Assembly: GCA_965218775.1 (NCBI GenBank)
Contig: CBDCLS010000005.1
Coordinates: 1-64,000, forward strand
Length of the DNA stretch: 64,000 bases
Reading direction: 5' to 3'
Origin: CAUZIZ01 sp965218775
GTDB taxonomy: Bacteria; Acidobacteriota; UBA6911; RPQK01; JAJDTT01
The notes beneath the pieces were generated by a model. It was not told the origin of the DNA and made no database searches. It saw only the letters and a program-made list of their open reading frames with translations. Position numbers and translations under genes: made by a program. Position 1 is the first letter of the stretch, and each line of letters begins with the position of its first letter. This document shows, in pieces, positions 35,017-45,199 of the stretch.

Positions 35017-37167
35017 ATGATTAAAAAAGAGCTCGTTTTAAGTCTCATCCTATTTCTGGCCCTTTCCCCGTTGGCTGCCGAAGCGCGAGAAGGGAAATCA
35101 GCTGAAGTCCTGCTCGGTCGAGCCCTGCATGAGGAAGAGTTGGGGGGAAACCTCGAGGGGGCTATCACGACCTATAAGAAGGTTGTCACCGAGCACTCGG
35201 AGAAGCCCGAACTGGCCGCCCGGGCCCAGCTTCAAATTGGAATCTGCTATGAGAAATTGGGCAAACAAGAGGCCGAGAAAGCCTACCAACGGGTCGTCGA
35301 GAACTATCCTTCCCAGCAAGAGGCGGTGCGGGTAGCGCGGGAGGGTCTGGCAAGGCTGGACGCCCGCCAGAAGGAACCGGCGTCGGCCATCACCGTGCGG
35401 GAGCTCATTCGCAGCGGCGAATGGAGCTACGACAAGATCTCAGATCCAACCATCGATGCAAGCGAAATCGCGATGACCAGTGATGGAGAGACCTTTATCT
35501 ACACGGATTGGATGACGGGGGATCTGGTGGTGAACCATCTGTCTTCCGGCAAGGCTTATGCACTTTACGACGTCGATTGGTTCAAGTCGGAGGAATTCTT
35601 CGAGGCTCCAGTCTTATCACCCGATGAGAAAAGAATCGCCTTTCTGAACTTCTCCTGGGCCAACAACCGGACCGTGGCGAAAGTCGAGGCAGACTCGGTC
35701 CGGGGCGGAAGACGTCGAACCCTCTATGTAGACAAGAGTGTAAGTTACGTAATTCCACAAGATTGGAGTCCTGACGGAAAGAGCATACTGGCCGTCTTCG
35801 AGGCACTCGACCGCTCCATCTCGCTGGTCGCCATCGCTACGGCAGGGAAGACCGTGCAGCGCCTGGTCACGTTGAACTGGGAGTACCCTCGGCGAGCTGA
35901 CTATTCCCCGGATGGCAGCTTCATTGCCCACGATTCGACGAAGGATGGAGACCGCAAGATCTATCTGATCAGTGCCGATGGGCTCCAAGAGCAGGTACTC
36001 GTAGACTCTCCAGGTGAAGATGATTCACCCCTGTGGGTTCCGGATGGTCGTTTCCTGCTGTTTCGGAGTAGCCGGTCCGGGAACTGGGATTTGATGGCAC
36101 TGCCGATGGAACGTGGGCGTGCGGTTGGTGATCCTCTCCTGATCAAGTCGAATATCGGCGAAGCCACGTTTCTTCGCAGCATGACTCGAGACCGTAGGCT
36201 TTTCTATGGGGAGCAAGTAGCCGGACCCGGCATCGAGCTCATGGACAGATCCGAGAAATCCGATGCCACCGGCAGGTTGAGAGAGCTCCCCAAGACTCGT
36301 ACCAGAAGCCAACATCGAGCCCGGTTCTTTCCGGACGGAAAGCATCTTGCCTACATCGCAGGATCCCGCTTTCCCTATGAGGGAGGAAATCAAGTGCTGC
36401 GCATCACCGACCTCAATGGGAAGGTCGTCAAGGACCTACCCCCGAGAGCCGAGATCCGCTGGATTTTCGGCCTTTCTGTTTCTCCGGACGGAAAGAAGCT
36501 TGCAGTGATGGGACATGGAGCCAAGCGCCAGTCGAAGATCTTTCTCCTTTCCGCCGAAACGGGAACGGTGCTCAGGGAATTCGCACCACTAACCGAACAG
36601 GGTTCTACTCTTGAGCTTTTCCGTAAGGGTCCTTTTGACTGGTCGCGAGATAGTCGGCTCCTTTACTTTCTCGGCAGCGTCCCTCAAGCAAACGAGGCTG
36701 TTCATGTAACTCTTGAGGTGGAGAGCGGGAAGACGGCGCGGATACCCCTTCCAGAACTTGTAGATCGAAGGGCAGCTCGCATTTCTCCCGATCAGAACTA
36801 TCTGATTTGGGCAGTCAAGAGCAATTCCGCTGCTGGTCCGGAGATCAAAAGCAATCTTGTCCTTCGGTCGTTGGCGGACGGAACCGAGAGGGTCTTGAAG
36901 AAGAACGTGCAGATCTCTCGGATCGACTGGGATCATAATTCTCGACACATCTTCTACAAAAAGGGGAAAGATGAGGCTCGACTTTATCGCTTGTCCATCG
37001 AAACCGGTGCGGAGGAACTCTTCTCCAAAAACTGCAGGGATCTCCACATCACCGATGTGAGTCGAGATGGAAGACATCTGGCCTTCCAATCGAACCGACA
37101 AGACTGGCGCATCTGGACGGTCGAGAATTTCCTGCCCAAAGCGAAGAAGCAGCTGAGCCGGCGCTGA
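35017..37167 (+). CDS. exported TPR-TolB-type propeller protein
   Basis: A 716-residue protein with an excellent ribosome site (AAGGAGG) and a signal peptide (ELVLSLILFLALSPLAAEA). Residues about 25-115 form TPR-like helices (ALHEEELGGNLEGAITTYKKVV). The rest is a PD40/TolB-like beta-propeller with repeats such as LSPDEKRIAFL, WSPDGKSILAV, YSPDGSFIAHD and VSPDGKKLAVMG. Acidobacteria often carry such proteins, alone or fused to Ser/Thr kinases; they probably bind ligands or proteins in the periplasm. The operator shared with the kinase-regulator operon suggests it is the direct output, or the sensor partner, of that system. Confidence 0.85.
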   Translation: MIKKELVLSLILFLALSPLAAEAREGKSAEVLLGRALHEEELGGNLEGAITTYKKVVTEHSEKPELAARAQLQIGICYEKLGKQEAEKAYQRVVENYPSQQEAVRVAREGLARLDARQKEPASAITVRELIRSGEWSYDKISDPTIDASEIAMTSDGETFIYTDWMTGDLVVNHLSSGKAYALYDVDWFKSEEFFEAPVLSPDEKRIAFLNFSWANNRTVAKVEADSVRGGRRRTLYVDKSVSYVIPQDWSPDGKSILAVFEALDRSISLVAIATAGKTVQRLVTLNWEYPRRADYSPDGSFIAHDSTKDGDRKIYLISADGLQEQVLVDSPGEDDSPLWVPDGRFLLFRSSRSGNWDLMALPMERGRAVGDPLLIKSNIGEATFLRSMTRDRRLFYGEQVAGPGIELMDRSEKSDATGRLRELPKTRTRSQHRARFFPDGKHLAYIAGSRFPYEGGNQVLRITDLNGKVVKDLPPRAEIRWIFGLSVSPDGKKLAVMGHGAKRQSKIFLLSAETGTVLREFAPLTEQGSTLELFRKGPFDWSRDSRLLYFLGSVPQANEAVHVTLEVESGKTARIPLPELVDRRAARISPDQNYLIWAVKSNSAAGPEIKSNLVLRSLADGTERVLKKNVQISRIDWDHNSRHIFYKKGKDEARLYRLSIETGAEELFSKNCRDLHITDVSRDGRHLAFQSNRQDWRIWTVENFLPKAKKQLSRR

Positions 37168-37192
37168 GAGACGAGCGGGAGAGGTGCCGGCC

Positions 37193-38143
37193 ATGATGGC
37201 TCTCGTTCTCGTCTTGGGGCTACAAGTCCCACTGGGTCTCGACCGCGGGCTTCTTGCCCCACCGGAGAATCCAGTGACCGAAGAGAAGGCTGCTCTCGGC
37301 AGACTCCTCTTTTTCGACAAGCGGCTGTCCCAAGACGGGAGTCTGGCCTGCTCGGATTGCCACCAGCCTGACAGAGCCTTTAGCGAGGACAAACGAGTCG
37401 CGGTTGGAGTCCAGAACAAGCGGGGCGTACGCAACAGCCCGGTCATCTTCAACCGGGCCTACGGACGCTCCTTCTTCTGGGATGGGAGAATCTCCACACT
37501 CGAAGAGCAGGTCTTGCAGCCGATCCAGAATCCCAAAGAGATGGCGGCTGACCTCCCCGTCATTGTCGAGAGATTACAGGAGGATTCGACTTATTCAGAG
37601 CTCTTTCAAGAAATCTTTGACTCACCACCGGACATCCCTTCGCTCGCCTACGCTCTGGCCACCTATGTCCGGACGATCCTTTCCGGGTCTTCACCCTATG
37701 ATCGATACCAGGCCGGAGACAAGACGGCTCTCAAGCCGCGAGCGCAAGAAGGGCTCCGGCTGTTTCGGGGAAAGGGCCGCTGCACACTCTGCCATTCCGG
37801 CAGCAACTTTACGGACGAGGACTTTCACAATACGGGTGTGGCCTGGGATGGGCAACGGTTTCTGGACCCGGGGCGGCTGGTCCTCACCCAGGAGAAGAAG
37901 GACCTGGGCGCCTTCAAGACTCCAACTCTACGCGAGGTTGCCCGCACGGCACCCTATATGCACGACGGTTCTCTCGCCACGCTCGAAGACGTGATCGAGT
38001 TCTACAACCGGGGAGGCAAGCCGAATCCCCACCTGGACGTAGATCTGAGGCCTCTGAATCTGACCGCGAAAGAGAAATCATCCCTGCGGGCCTTTCTTCA
38101 GTCGTTGAGCGGGATCGTTCAGGAAGGGATCCCGAAGAGATGA
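37193..38143 (+). CDS. MauG/cytochrome c peroxidase-family dihaem protein
   Basis: A 316-residue exported protein when started at ATG 37193, which has GGGAGAGG eight bases upstream. Two haem-binding motifs, CSDCH near residue 52 and CTLCH near residue 200, and the conserved blocks GVRNSPVIFNRAYGRSFFWDG, LGAFKTPTLREVARTAPYMHDGS and LEDVIEFYNRGG define the bacterial dihaem peroxidase/MauG family. The enzyme either reduces hydrogen peroxide or oxidises a protein substrate in the periplasm. It lies 25 bases after the TPR-TolB gene, so it is probably in the same transcription unit and under the same two-component control. Confidence 0.9.
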   Translation: MMALVLVLGLQVPLGLDRGLLAPPENPVTEEKAALGRLLFFDKRLSQDGSLACSDCHQPDRAFSEDKRVAVGVQNKRGVRNSPVIFNRAYGRSFFWDGRISTLEEQVLQPIQNPKEMAADLPVIVERLQEDSTYSELFQEIFDSPPDIPSLAYALATYVRTILSGSSPYDRYQAGDKTALKPRAQEGLRLFRGKGRCTLCHSGSNFTDEDFHNTGVAWDGQRFLDPGRLVLTQEKKDLGAFKTPTLREVARTAPYMHDGSLATLEDVIEFYNRGGKPNPHLDVDLRPLNLTAKEKSSLRAFLQSLSGIVQEGIPKR

Positions 38144-38180
38144 GGTATCCGTGGGGGTAGGTTAGAGAAAAGGGGGGACC

Positions 38181-40060
38181 ATGCGCAGGAGATCTGGCCC
38201 GCAACTTTCAGGGACCGCAGTGTTCGTCATCTTGTTCATGGGAAACGGGATCTGGGCCTCTGACTGGTCCCGTTTTCGGGGTCCTGGAGGTGTCGGCGTC
38301 GCCGAGGCGAGTGGCCTCCCCGTCGTCTTCGGCGACGAGCTGAACATGCTGTGGAAGGTTCCACTCCCAGCAGGGAAGTCCTCCCCCGTCCTGACCGGGC
38401 AATTGATTTTCCTGACCGCCCATGAAGGCGAAGAACTTCTGGTGCTGGCCTACGACCGTGAGACGGGAAGGCTCCTCTGGCGGCGTTCGATCGAAAAGAT
38501 CCACCACGAACCCCGCCACAATCTGAACGACGCGGCGGCGCCGACGCCCGTCACCGACGGCGTCAATGTTTTCGTTTTCTTTTCCGAGGCCGGTCTGGCG
38601 TCTTATGACTGTGAAGGCAACCAGCGATGGTTTGTGCCCCTCGGCCCATTCGATGTAGAGCACGGCATCTCCACTTCGCCGATTCTGATCGACGAAAAGG
38701 TCGTCCTCATGATCGACCAGATCGGCGAGTCCTACCTCGTCGCCTTCGATGCGAGCGACGGTAGGCAAGCCTGGAAAACGGAGAAGCTCAGCGTCATGGG
38801 CGGCTATTCGACTCCCGCCTCCTACGAGCCCTCCTCTGGCCCTGGTCAGGTCATTGGTATTTCTGCCGTGGAGTTGACAGGGTACTCGGCCGTCTCGGGT
38901 GAGAGGCTCTGGTGGGTCGGCGGCTTGTCGTATCAGTCGCGGACCTCGCCAACAATCGGTGCGGGTCGAGCCTACGCCACGACGGGTGGATACGGTGGGG
39001 GGCCAGCGTGGCCATTTGAGGAACTGGCCAAAGGGGGGGACAAGAACAAAGATGACAAGGTCTCGATCGAGGAGGTCGGCGACAAACGCCACATGGCGGC
39101 TATGATTCGACGCTGGGGCGGGGAAGACCAGGCCATAAATGAAGGGAATGGGAAGAATCACGCAAGGCCTTCAGTGGACGCCCCACGGCCATCGCGGTCG
39201 ACCTGGATGGTGGGGGCGACGTCACCGAATCTCACGTCCGCTGGCGGTTTGAAAAAGCGCTGCCTTCGGTCTCTTCACCGCTGTACTACAAAGGAGTTCT
39301 CTATCTCTTCAAAGACGGCGGCATCGTCACCGCCCTGGATCCAGAGTCCGGGAAGGTTCTCAAGCAGGGAAGGATTCGAAACGCGATTGACAAGTACTAT
39401 TCCTCTCCCGTTGCCGCCGATGGCAAGATTTACGTCGGCACCGAGACCGGCAAGGTGTCGGTTCTGCGAGCCGGCAAGGACTGGGAAGTGCTGGCTGTCA
39501 ACAACCTGGAGGAGGACGTCTACGCCACACCCGCCCTGGCAGGCGATCGCATTTACCTGCGCACTTCTGGCTACCTGTACTGTTTCGCGGTGCATGACTT
39601 GGTTCGGGCGGTCCGAGACGGAGATCTGGACCGCGCTCGTACGCTGCTGGCACCTGCCGATGTTCCTAATAAGACGCTGAACTTTGCTCTCATCGAAGCC
39701 ACTGCGGCCAAGAACTCCGGGCTGATGACACTTCTCCGAAAAGCGGGAGCCGCAAGTGCGCAGAGCGACCAGCAGCCGGTTATCCCCGAGAGGCGGCTTG
39801 CGGCCTATGCGGGTCACTTCCAGACCGAAAAGGGATGGAAGGCAGAAATCGTTCTGGAAGATGGAGTCCTGATCTACAAGGGTTGGGGCTCGGAGTCCCG
39901 ACTCGAGCCCATGAGTTCCACCAGTTTCAACATTCCTGAGAGAGTGGCGATCATGCTTGAGTTTGAGATCGACGGCGAGCGCATCCTCGGCTTCACCTAC
40001 AAACACCCGGATTGGCCGGCGGCCAGCTACAAGCGTGTCGAAGCGAAGCAAAGTGAATGA
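38181..40060 (+). pseudogene. PQQ-type beta-propeller protein with EF-hands, single-base frameshift
   Basis: The first frame (from ATG 38181, site AGGGGGG) has a signal peptide, WSRFRGPGGVGVAEA and repeats such as LAYDRETGRLLWRRSI of PQQ-like propellers, then a calcium loop DKNKDDKVSIEE. At GAAGGGAATGG (39141-39151) one G is missing. In the next frame the protein continues EWEESRKAFSGRPTAIAVD, then SPLYYKGVLYLFKDGGIVTA and the last blades, ending at 40060. Restored length is about 627 residues, with a short ankyrin-like stretch and a DUF3471-like tail. The loss lies in a homopolymer, so an assembly error is possible. The frame otherwise runs on to a spurious end at 39680. Confidence 0.75.
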
Positions 40061-40401
40061 TCGAATTCATGCTTAACAGTTGCTGCCAGTGTTCACAGCC
40101 GATCCAGTATTGAACGGTTCGGTCCGTGAATTTGGCACAATATCTAATCGCCTTGTAGCACGTCGCGCCTCCATCGCTGTAGGGAGAGCCTACCCCCGCC
40201 CGGCCGAGCACCCGAACCGGTAGTCTGCGATTGGCATAAGCGAGCAAACGGGTGTGCGCTTATGCCTATTGCCAGGGTTGCTACGCGGCGGTAGCCTGAA
40301 GGTATCCGCGCGGGAAGTTCGAAAGCGGAATTGGCACAAATCTGGCACAAGATAAAGACGGTTCTGGGTTAGGAAAGTTCTTTAAGTTCTTGAAAACAAA
40401 G
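40061..40401. other. intergenic region beside tRNA-Arg
   Basis: About 340 bases with no gene. The octamer TGGCACAA occurs at about 40133, 40333 and 40344. An imperfect palindrome surrounds AGCGAGCAAACGGGTGTGCGCTT. The sequence could be the remnant of something inserted near the tRNA, but no integrase, att duplication or phage gene is present. Confidence 0.4.
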
Positions 40402-40475
<74 letters not shown>

Positions 40476-40612
40476 ACCGAATGTCCGTGCAGTTTACCAG
40501 AAGCAGGTCGGGGTGGGGAATCTTGGGTGCGGTCAGAGTCAGGTGCTATTCACCGTTCCTGATTCTTCTTTGTGGACAACCCGAGTAGAATGGGCCCACG
40601 TGAGGTAACTTC

Positions 40613-41020
40613 GTGCGGGATTATGTCAAGATTCTGGCCTGGCTCTACATCGCCTTGGGCGCCCTGGGCGCTCTGGGTGCTGTCGTGATCTTCGGGCTTT
40701 TTGTCTTCGGTGGCACCATGGTCCGGATGACAGCCCACCAGGATCCTCAGGCGCTTCTGGCAGCCCCGGTCATGTGGGTGGTAGGCGCCTTACTCTTCGC
40801 TATCATCCTGCTGTTCGCGATCCCTGGAATCGTGGCGGGAATCGGCCTACTCGACCTCCGGCCCTGGGCCAGGGTCGTGGCCATCGTGCTTTCCGCTCTT
40901 CACCTATTCAACATACCTATTGGCACGGCGATAGGAATATTTGGGCTTTGGATCTTGCTCAACTCCGAGACGGAAGAGCTTTTTCGATCCTCTACTGCCA
41001 CGCCTTCGGCCGATTCCTGA
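40613..41020 (+). CDS. small four-helix membrane protein
   Basis: A 135-residue protein starting at GTG 40613 with GTGAGG seven bases upstream. Four hydrophobic helices are visible (ILAWLYIALGALGALGAV, APVMWVVGALLFAIILLF, GIVAGIGLLDL region, NIPIGTAIGIFGLWILL), ending with a short acidic-serine tail (NSETEELFRSSTA). The layout matches small uncharacterised inner-membrane proteins seen in many phyla. No partner is visible: the tRNA precedes it and the next gene runs the other way. Confidence 0.65.
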   Translation: MRDYVKILAWLYIALGALGALGAVVIFGLFVFGGTMVRMTAHQDPQALLAAPVMWVVGALLFAIILLFAIPGIVAGIGLLDLRPWARVVAIVLSALHLFNIPIGTAIGIFGLWILLNSETEELFRSSTATPSADS

Positions 41021-42010
41021 GGTCCGGTTTCAAGGCTCTGCTTCTTCGCCGGGCTCACTCGCCCATAAGCGTCATCTCCCAGTCGACGACTCTTTAAGCA
41101 GGCTGTGAGGTAGGGCAGCCGGAGGGTCAAACGAAAGACTTCCTCACGCCGGCTACAAGCCGAGCAACTCACGAGCATTCTCGGAAAGAATGCGCTGCTT
41201 CAGCGGCTTGGGAATTCCGGGAAGAGCGGTGACCGGGTCGTTCCAGTCGAAGTGGGGCCAATCGGAACAGTAGATCAGGGTGTCCTCGGCCTTCATGGCT
41301 TCCAGCAGCCGCAGAAGGTGACCGGGCTGCTCCGGTTCCATCATGGGCTGAGAGCCGATTCTGATGTGCTTGCGGAAATACTCGCTGGGAGGCTGCTTGA
41401 GCCAGGGCTTTTGATCACGCAAAGACTTCCAGTCTGCATCCAACTTCCAACACAGACCGGCAACCCAGTATTGGTCGACCTCCAGGAGGGCGACGCGAAA
41501 TTCCGGGAATTTTTCAAAGGTTCCCTCCGAGATCAACGAGGCAAAATGGGCCATCGCCATCTGGGAGCGGGCCAGTCGAGTTTCCAGGTAGTAGGTAGGA
41601 TAGCCCACGCCGGTCGGAGAGCCTGCCATTCCCACACCCTCGCAGCCTGGGTGGACGAACGCCACCAGGGAGTTTCGCTGGCACGCCTCCCATATTGGAT
41701 CGTAGAAGCGGTTCCCGTAGGGCCGTCTGGCGCCAGTGGGCAGAAGAACTGCCAGCACATCGGGATGATTGCCGATGCGATCGATCTCGGCCGCGGCCAA
41801 CTGCGGATCGGAGGTGCTGATCGACATGGCCAGTCTGAGGCGAGGCTCCCGGGCGATCCAGTGCTCCAGGGTCCAGTCGTTGAAGGCCCTGCAAATAGCG
41901 GCGGCGTAATCGCAGTCAGGTATCACCGATGAGGTATAGACAACCCCACTATTGAGGACCGCGTAGTCGATATGCCAGCGGTCCAGGTGCTCCTTTTGAA
42001 GACGCTCTAG

Positions 42011-43699
42011 CCCGGATTTCTCATAGTGAAAGCAGAAAGGCTGATTTTAGTCGATTTTTCGACTCTGGTTTGAGCCGAAGTCTCAGTTGAGGGCACTGTA
42101 GAGTGCGAGAGCTTGGTGACACCTATGTTGAAGGCGGAAAACCGGTTTTTCAGACACACCTCAGCCGCCTCAGTTGCAGATGGTTGGGATTTCCGGTTTG
42201 CCTCCGCTCAGCCGAGCTGTTGAAGCTGGGCCAAGGTTTGGGCGTAGAGTGTTTGGTAAGGATAACCCTCGCTCAGCGACAAGCTCACCCGTCGGACACT
42301 GACCCGAATCTGGCCTCCTATCTTCAACAGTTTGAGGCGAATCGTCTGGCATTGCGCCTTCGCCCACTGGGTCCCCTTCAAAGCGACACACCTGAGCGTG
42401 TGCAGCAGATTGTAAGCCACCGAGGAAAACCACAGGCGCAGCTGATTGCTCTTCATGCGGTGCGTCGAGGTCCGATCGGCAAACAGCTCTAGCTGCTGCT
42501 CCTTAATCCGATTCTCCGCTTCCCCTCGCGCGCAGTACAGCTCCTCGTACAGCTTTTGGGCGGGCCACCGCTTCGCTCCCAGCGAGGTGACGACAAAGCG
42601 GGGATTGGATCCCTTACCCGTGTACTCGGCCTTGCCCACCACTCGCCGCTCTTGACTCCAGCTTTTGCGCGTCTGGTAACGAAAGTCCTTGTAGACTCGG
42701 GCGCTGCTGCCGTTGGCTTGTTGCAGTGCCTGGGCCTGTTCCAACTCGGACTCCAGGGCCCCCTCTAAGCGCTGATTGCGGGCCAGACCGAAGACGTAAT
42801 CCACTCGATGCTCCTCACACCATTTCATCAACGCCTCGCGGGCAAAGCTGCTGTCCGCCCGCAGAGTAATGCGGACCTTCGGCCACTTCGCCCGCAGTTG
42901 TCCCACCATCCGCTCCATCTCCTGGACCGCTCCTTCGGAGCCATCCAGGTTCGACACCCGCAGCTTGGCCCCCAGCACATACCCCTCGCAAAACACATAC
43001 AGCGGCAGGTAGCAGTAACACCGGTAGTAGCCATGGTAGAAACGACCCTCCTGTTCTCCGTGCAGCGGATCATCCGTCGCATCCAGGTCCAAGACCAACT
43101 CCTTCGGTTTCCCGCCTCGCACCCGAATGAACTGCTCCACCAAAAACGCTTCGACCGCGGCTTCATCCACCGGCGTCTTGCGATATTTATCCTGCGTCAC
43201 CGAGGACAACTCCAAACGATTGAGGGTGCTCTTGCCCGCACACGCCTTGCCTCGATCCGCTTCCGCTCGCCGATCCCTCCCCAAGGGATCTTCCTTGCCG
43301 ACCAACACCGCCATCAGCGGATCTGCCCGGAGCTCCTCATGATCGTTGACATCCTCATAGCCTAGGGCCAGTCCGTAAATCCGCTGCCCCACCAGTTCCT
43401 CCACACTGAACTCGGTGAAGCGAGGATCGCGCCGGTCCCCAAAGCAGGCGGCCAAGCCGCTAATGAACCCATAGCGGCTCTCCACCTCCCGTAACAGCAA
43501 CCCCCCGGAGTCTGAGGTGATCTGCCCCCCATTGAATTCTGCCTCGACTCGGCGCCCTTCTAGCTCTTGAAACTCCAGCTTGGAAGCGATACACTCTGTG
43601 GTCATAGTAGTCAGCTCCTTGTGATTATTAAGTATCTGATAACAAAGACTTTATATCACATAGAGCTGACTGCTTTTTCTTGTCTTTGAGAAATCCGGG
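42011..43699 (-). mobile_element. IS1380-family insertion sequence, copy C (complete, 1,689 bp)
   Basis: Same length, ends and protein as copy B, in reverse orientation. CTAG lies on both sides (42007-42010 and 43700-43703). Because the host gene is in frame when one CTAG is deleted together with the element, CTAG is proven here as a true 4-bp target duplication. Confidence 0.97.
42208..43605 (-). CDS. IS1380-family DDE transposase, copy C
   Basis: A 465-residue protein identical to that of copy B, with the same DDE residues (LDLDATDDPLHG, LRADSSFA, ARGEAENRI) and the same AAGGAG site before its ATG. The frame is complete, so this copy can supply transposase in trans. It reads in the same direction as the disrupted amidohydrolase, so transcription from the host promoter could also reach it. 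Confidence 0.97.
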   Translation of the reverse strand: MTTECIASKLEFQELEGRRVEAEFNGGQITSDSGGLLLREVESRYGFISGLAACFGDRRDPRFTEFSVEELVGQRIYGLALGYEDVNDHEELRADPLMAVLVGKEDPLGRDRRAEADRGKACAGKSTLNRLELSSVTQDKYRKTPVDEAAVEAFLVEQFIRVRGGKPKELVLDLDATDDPLHGEQEGRFYHGYYRCYCYLPLYVFCEGYVLGAKLRVSNLDGSEGAVQEMERMVGQLRAKWPKVRITLRADSSFAREALMKWCEEHRVDYVFGLARNQRLEGALESELEQAQALQQANGSSARVYKDFRYQTRKSWSQERRVVGKAEYTGKGSNPRFVVTSLGAKRWPAQKLYEELYCARGEAENRIKEQQLELFADRTSTHRMKSNQLRLWFSSVAYNLLHTLRCVALKGTQWAKAQCQTIRLKLLKIGGQIRVSVRRVSLSLSEGYPYQTLYAQTLAQLQQLG

Positions 43700-44015
43700 C
43701 TAGATCCCAGCCCTCTTCGTGTCCGTTGTAGTTCTCCAGGTTGAAACCGTCCGCCAAATCAGTTCGGACAGCCTGCCGAGGAGCGTTGAAGTAACCCGAT
43801 CCAGGGAAGAGGAATCCCTGTTCTTTGACCTGTCTTTGGAAGGGCGCTGAAAGGTAGGGGAGGAGCTCGTCAAGGTTTTTCAACGAGTGGTGGACATCGC
43901 AGTCGATGAGACCGACGTCAGTGTCTGACTCGGATCTGCGTTCCGGAGCCGTAACCGGCGTGGAGCCAGGTAATGGCATGGATCCCCTGCGTTCCTGTTC
44001 TCCAGATTGAGCTTA

Positions 44016-44196
44016 GGGCTCGCGCAGAAATAGCTTGGCATTTTGGCATCTCATCTTCCCACCATCTTCGGCCGCTCCTCGGTCGCGAAATCCTCAACGT
44101 AGACCCTGCTACGCCTGCGGTTTCGCTCAATCGTTCGCGGCCAAATCTAGTGCAAATCTGAGCGCCAATTCTACCAAGTTATTTCTGCGCAAACCC
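44016..44196 (+). mobile_element. 181-bp MITE, copy G1
   Basis: Ends GGGCTCGCGCAGAAATAGCT (start) and AAGTTATTTCTGCGCAAACC-C (end) are inverted repeats. TTA is duplicated on both sides (44013-44015, 44197-44199). It has the same length as G2 (60121-60301) and the same inner sequence in opposite orientation, including GGTTTCGCTCAATCGTTCGC. No gene inside. TNA duplications suggest mobilisation by an IS5/IS1031-type transposase. Confidence 0.85.
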
Positions 44197-44271
44197 TTAG
44201 ATCGGGGGCCGAAGTCGGGCCGCTTCTTTTTGGCCTCCTGGGTAGACCGCCAAGGCTTGTTTCTTTTCCGC

Positions 44272-44970
44272 CTATTTTGAGAGATTCTCGGGCGAGGCCT
44301 TCTTGAGGAGATCCACAAGAGGCTTGCCGGCTTCGGGAACCGATACCTTCATATCGACCACGATCTCCCTGGCCGAGATCTTCTGGCTATAGAGGTCCTT
44401 GCTTGCTCCGTTGTCCTGGCGCAAAGTGCCGCCCTTCAAGGAGACTCCGGCGAATAGACCCTTGGAACGGGCATAGGCAAGGATTTCAGCACCCATGGCA
44501 GCATCAGTCGCCGCCTCGGCAGACCGACCCTTGGGACCGGCCGCAGCGGTCGCGTCCGCCCCCAGCTTGACCTTGCTCTTCAGCAGAGAATTCACACCTG
44601 TCGGATTCATTACCAGGAGGACGTAGTCGGTCGAACTACCCCCGATCTGGAAGCCGATACTGCCGGACGCCAGCCGGTACATAGCAGGAGCGCTCCAGGG
44701 ACCGGAGAAGTCAATTTTTGAGCGGCACACCATGGCACCCTTGCCATAGCTCGCTCCAAAGAGCAGAGCGCCCTTCTTGACACCGGGGAAGACCAGGACA
44801 CACTCCGCCTTGCTCAACAGCTCGCTCGGTATGCCTTCGTCTGGAGTATCGAGGATTGCCTGCAGGACCACAGCAGCGTTGTGCAGTCGTTCTTTCACAT
44901 CCTTGGAGTCGGCAAATAGCGATAGGTTCAGGAGCAGACAAGTCACTCCCAAGCTCATGAGATAACGCAT
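44272..44970 (-). CDS. SYLF-domain (Ysc84/DUF500) lipid-binding protein
   Basis: A 232-residue exported protein from ATG 44970, which has AAGGG nine bases upstream and opens with a signal peptide (LMSLGVTCLLLNLSLFADS). The SYLF domain fills the rest: GIPSELLSKAECVLVFPGV, FGASYGKGAMVCRS, WSAPAMYRLASGSIGFQIGG, VLLVMNPTGVNSLLKSK, YARSKGLFAGVSLKGGTL. Eukaryotic SYLF proteins bind phosphoinositides; the role of exported bacterial ones is unknown but probably involves the envelope. It is divergently placed from nadE with about 230 bases between. Confidence 0.9.
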   Translation of the reverse strand: MRYLMSLGVTCLLLNLSLFADSKDVKERLHNAAVVLQAILDTPDEGIPSELLSKAECVLVFPGVKKGALLFGASYGKGAMVCRSKIDFSGPWSAPAMYRLASGSIGFQIGGSSTDYVLLVMNPTGVNSLLKSKVKLGADATAAAGPKGRSAEAATDAAMGAEILAYARSKGLFAGVSLKGGTLRQDNGASKDLYSQKISAREIVVDMKVSVPEAGKPLVDLLKKASPENLSK

Positions 44971-45199
44971 TTTTACACCCTTTCGAAGCAAGTCGCTTTC
45001 TGTCGCCGGCGTTCGAACGCACGCCCCGGTGAACCCTCAACCTCAGATACTCTCTAAACGATACCACAGGGCGGGCAGCCGGGGGTAGGAGCGCAGAAGC
45101 AGCCGTGGACAGGCTATCGGCGTTTGTGTTTTCATGAGGCTTTCCGTCACAAGAATGCTGCACGGCTGAGTCCAAAATGAGCACGGAATTAAGTAGAAG

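Larger units (their letters stand above)
41153..43979 (-). pseudogene. amidohydrolase (Amidohydro_2/ACMSD-like) interrupted by IS1380 copy C
   Basis: The 5' part (43979-43704) encodes LIDCDVHHSLKNLDELLPYL and ends EEGWD. The 3' part (42006-41153) encodes LQKEHLDRWHIDYAVLNSG through YCSDWPHFDWNDP and LSENARELLGL. Removing the IS and one CTAG joins them in frame as WDLERLQKEH, giving 377 residues. The product would be a metal-dependent TIM-barrel hydrolase or decarboxylase: HH near the start, SDWPHFD near the end. Such enzymes act on cyclic amides, lactones or amino-carboxymuconate semialdehyde. The gene is inactive while the IS is present, but precise excision would restore it. Confidence 0.92.

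Noticed and set aside
36589..37452. 287-codon minus-strand frame
   Set aside because: Antisense to the TolB-type propeller and MauG-like genes; no recognisable protein.
39147..39680. C-terminal 178 residues of the first frame of the PQQ propeller
   Set aside because: Serine/proline/arginine-rich out-of-frame sequence; the true continuation is in the frame that ends at 40060.
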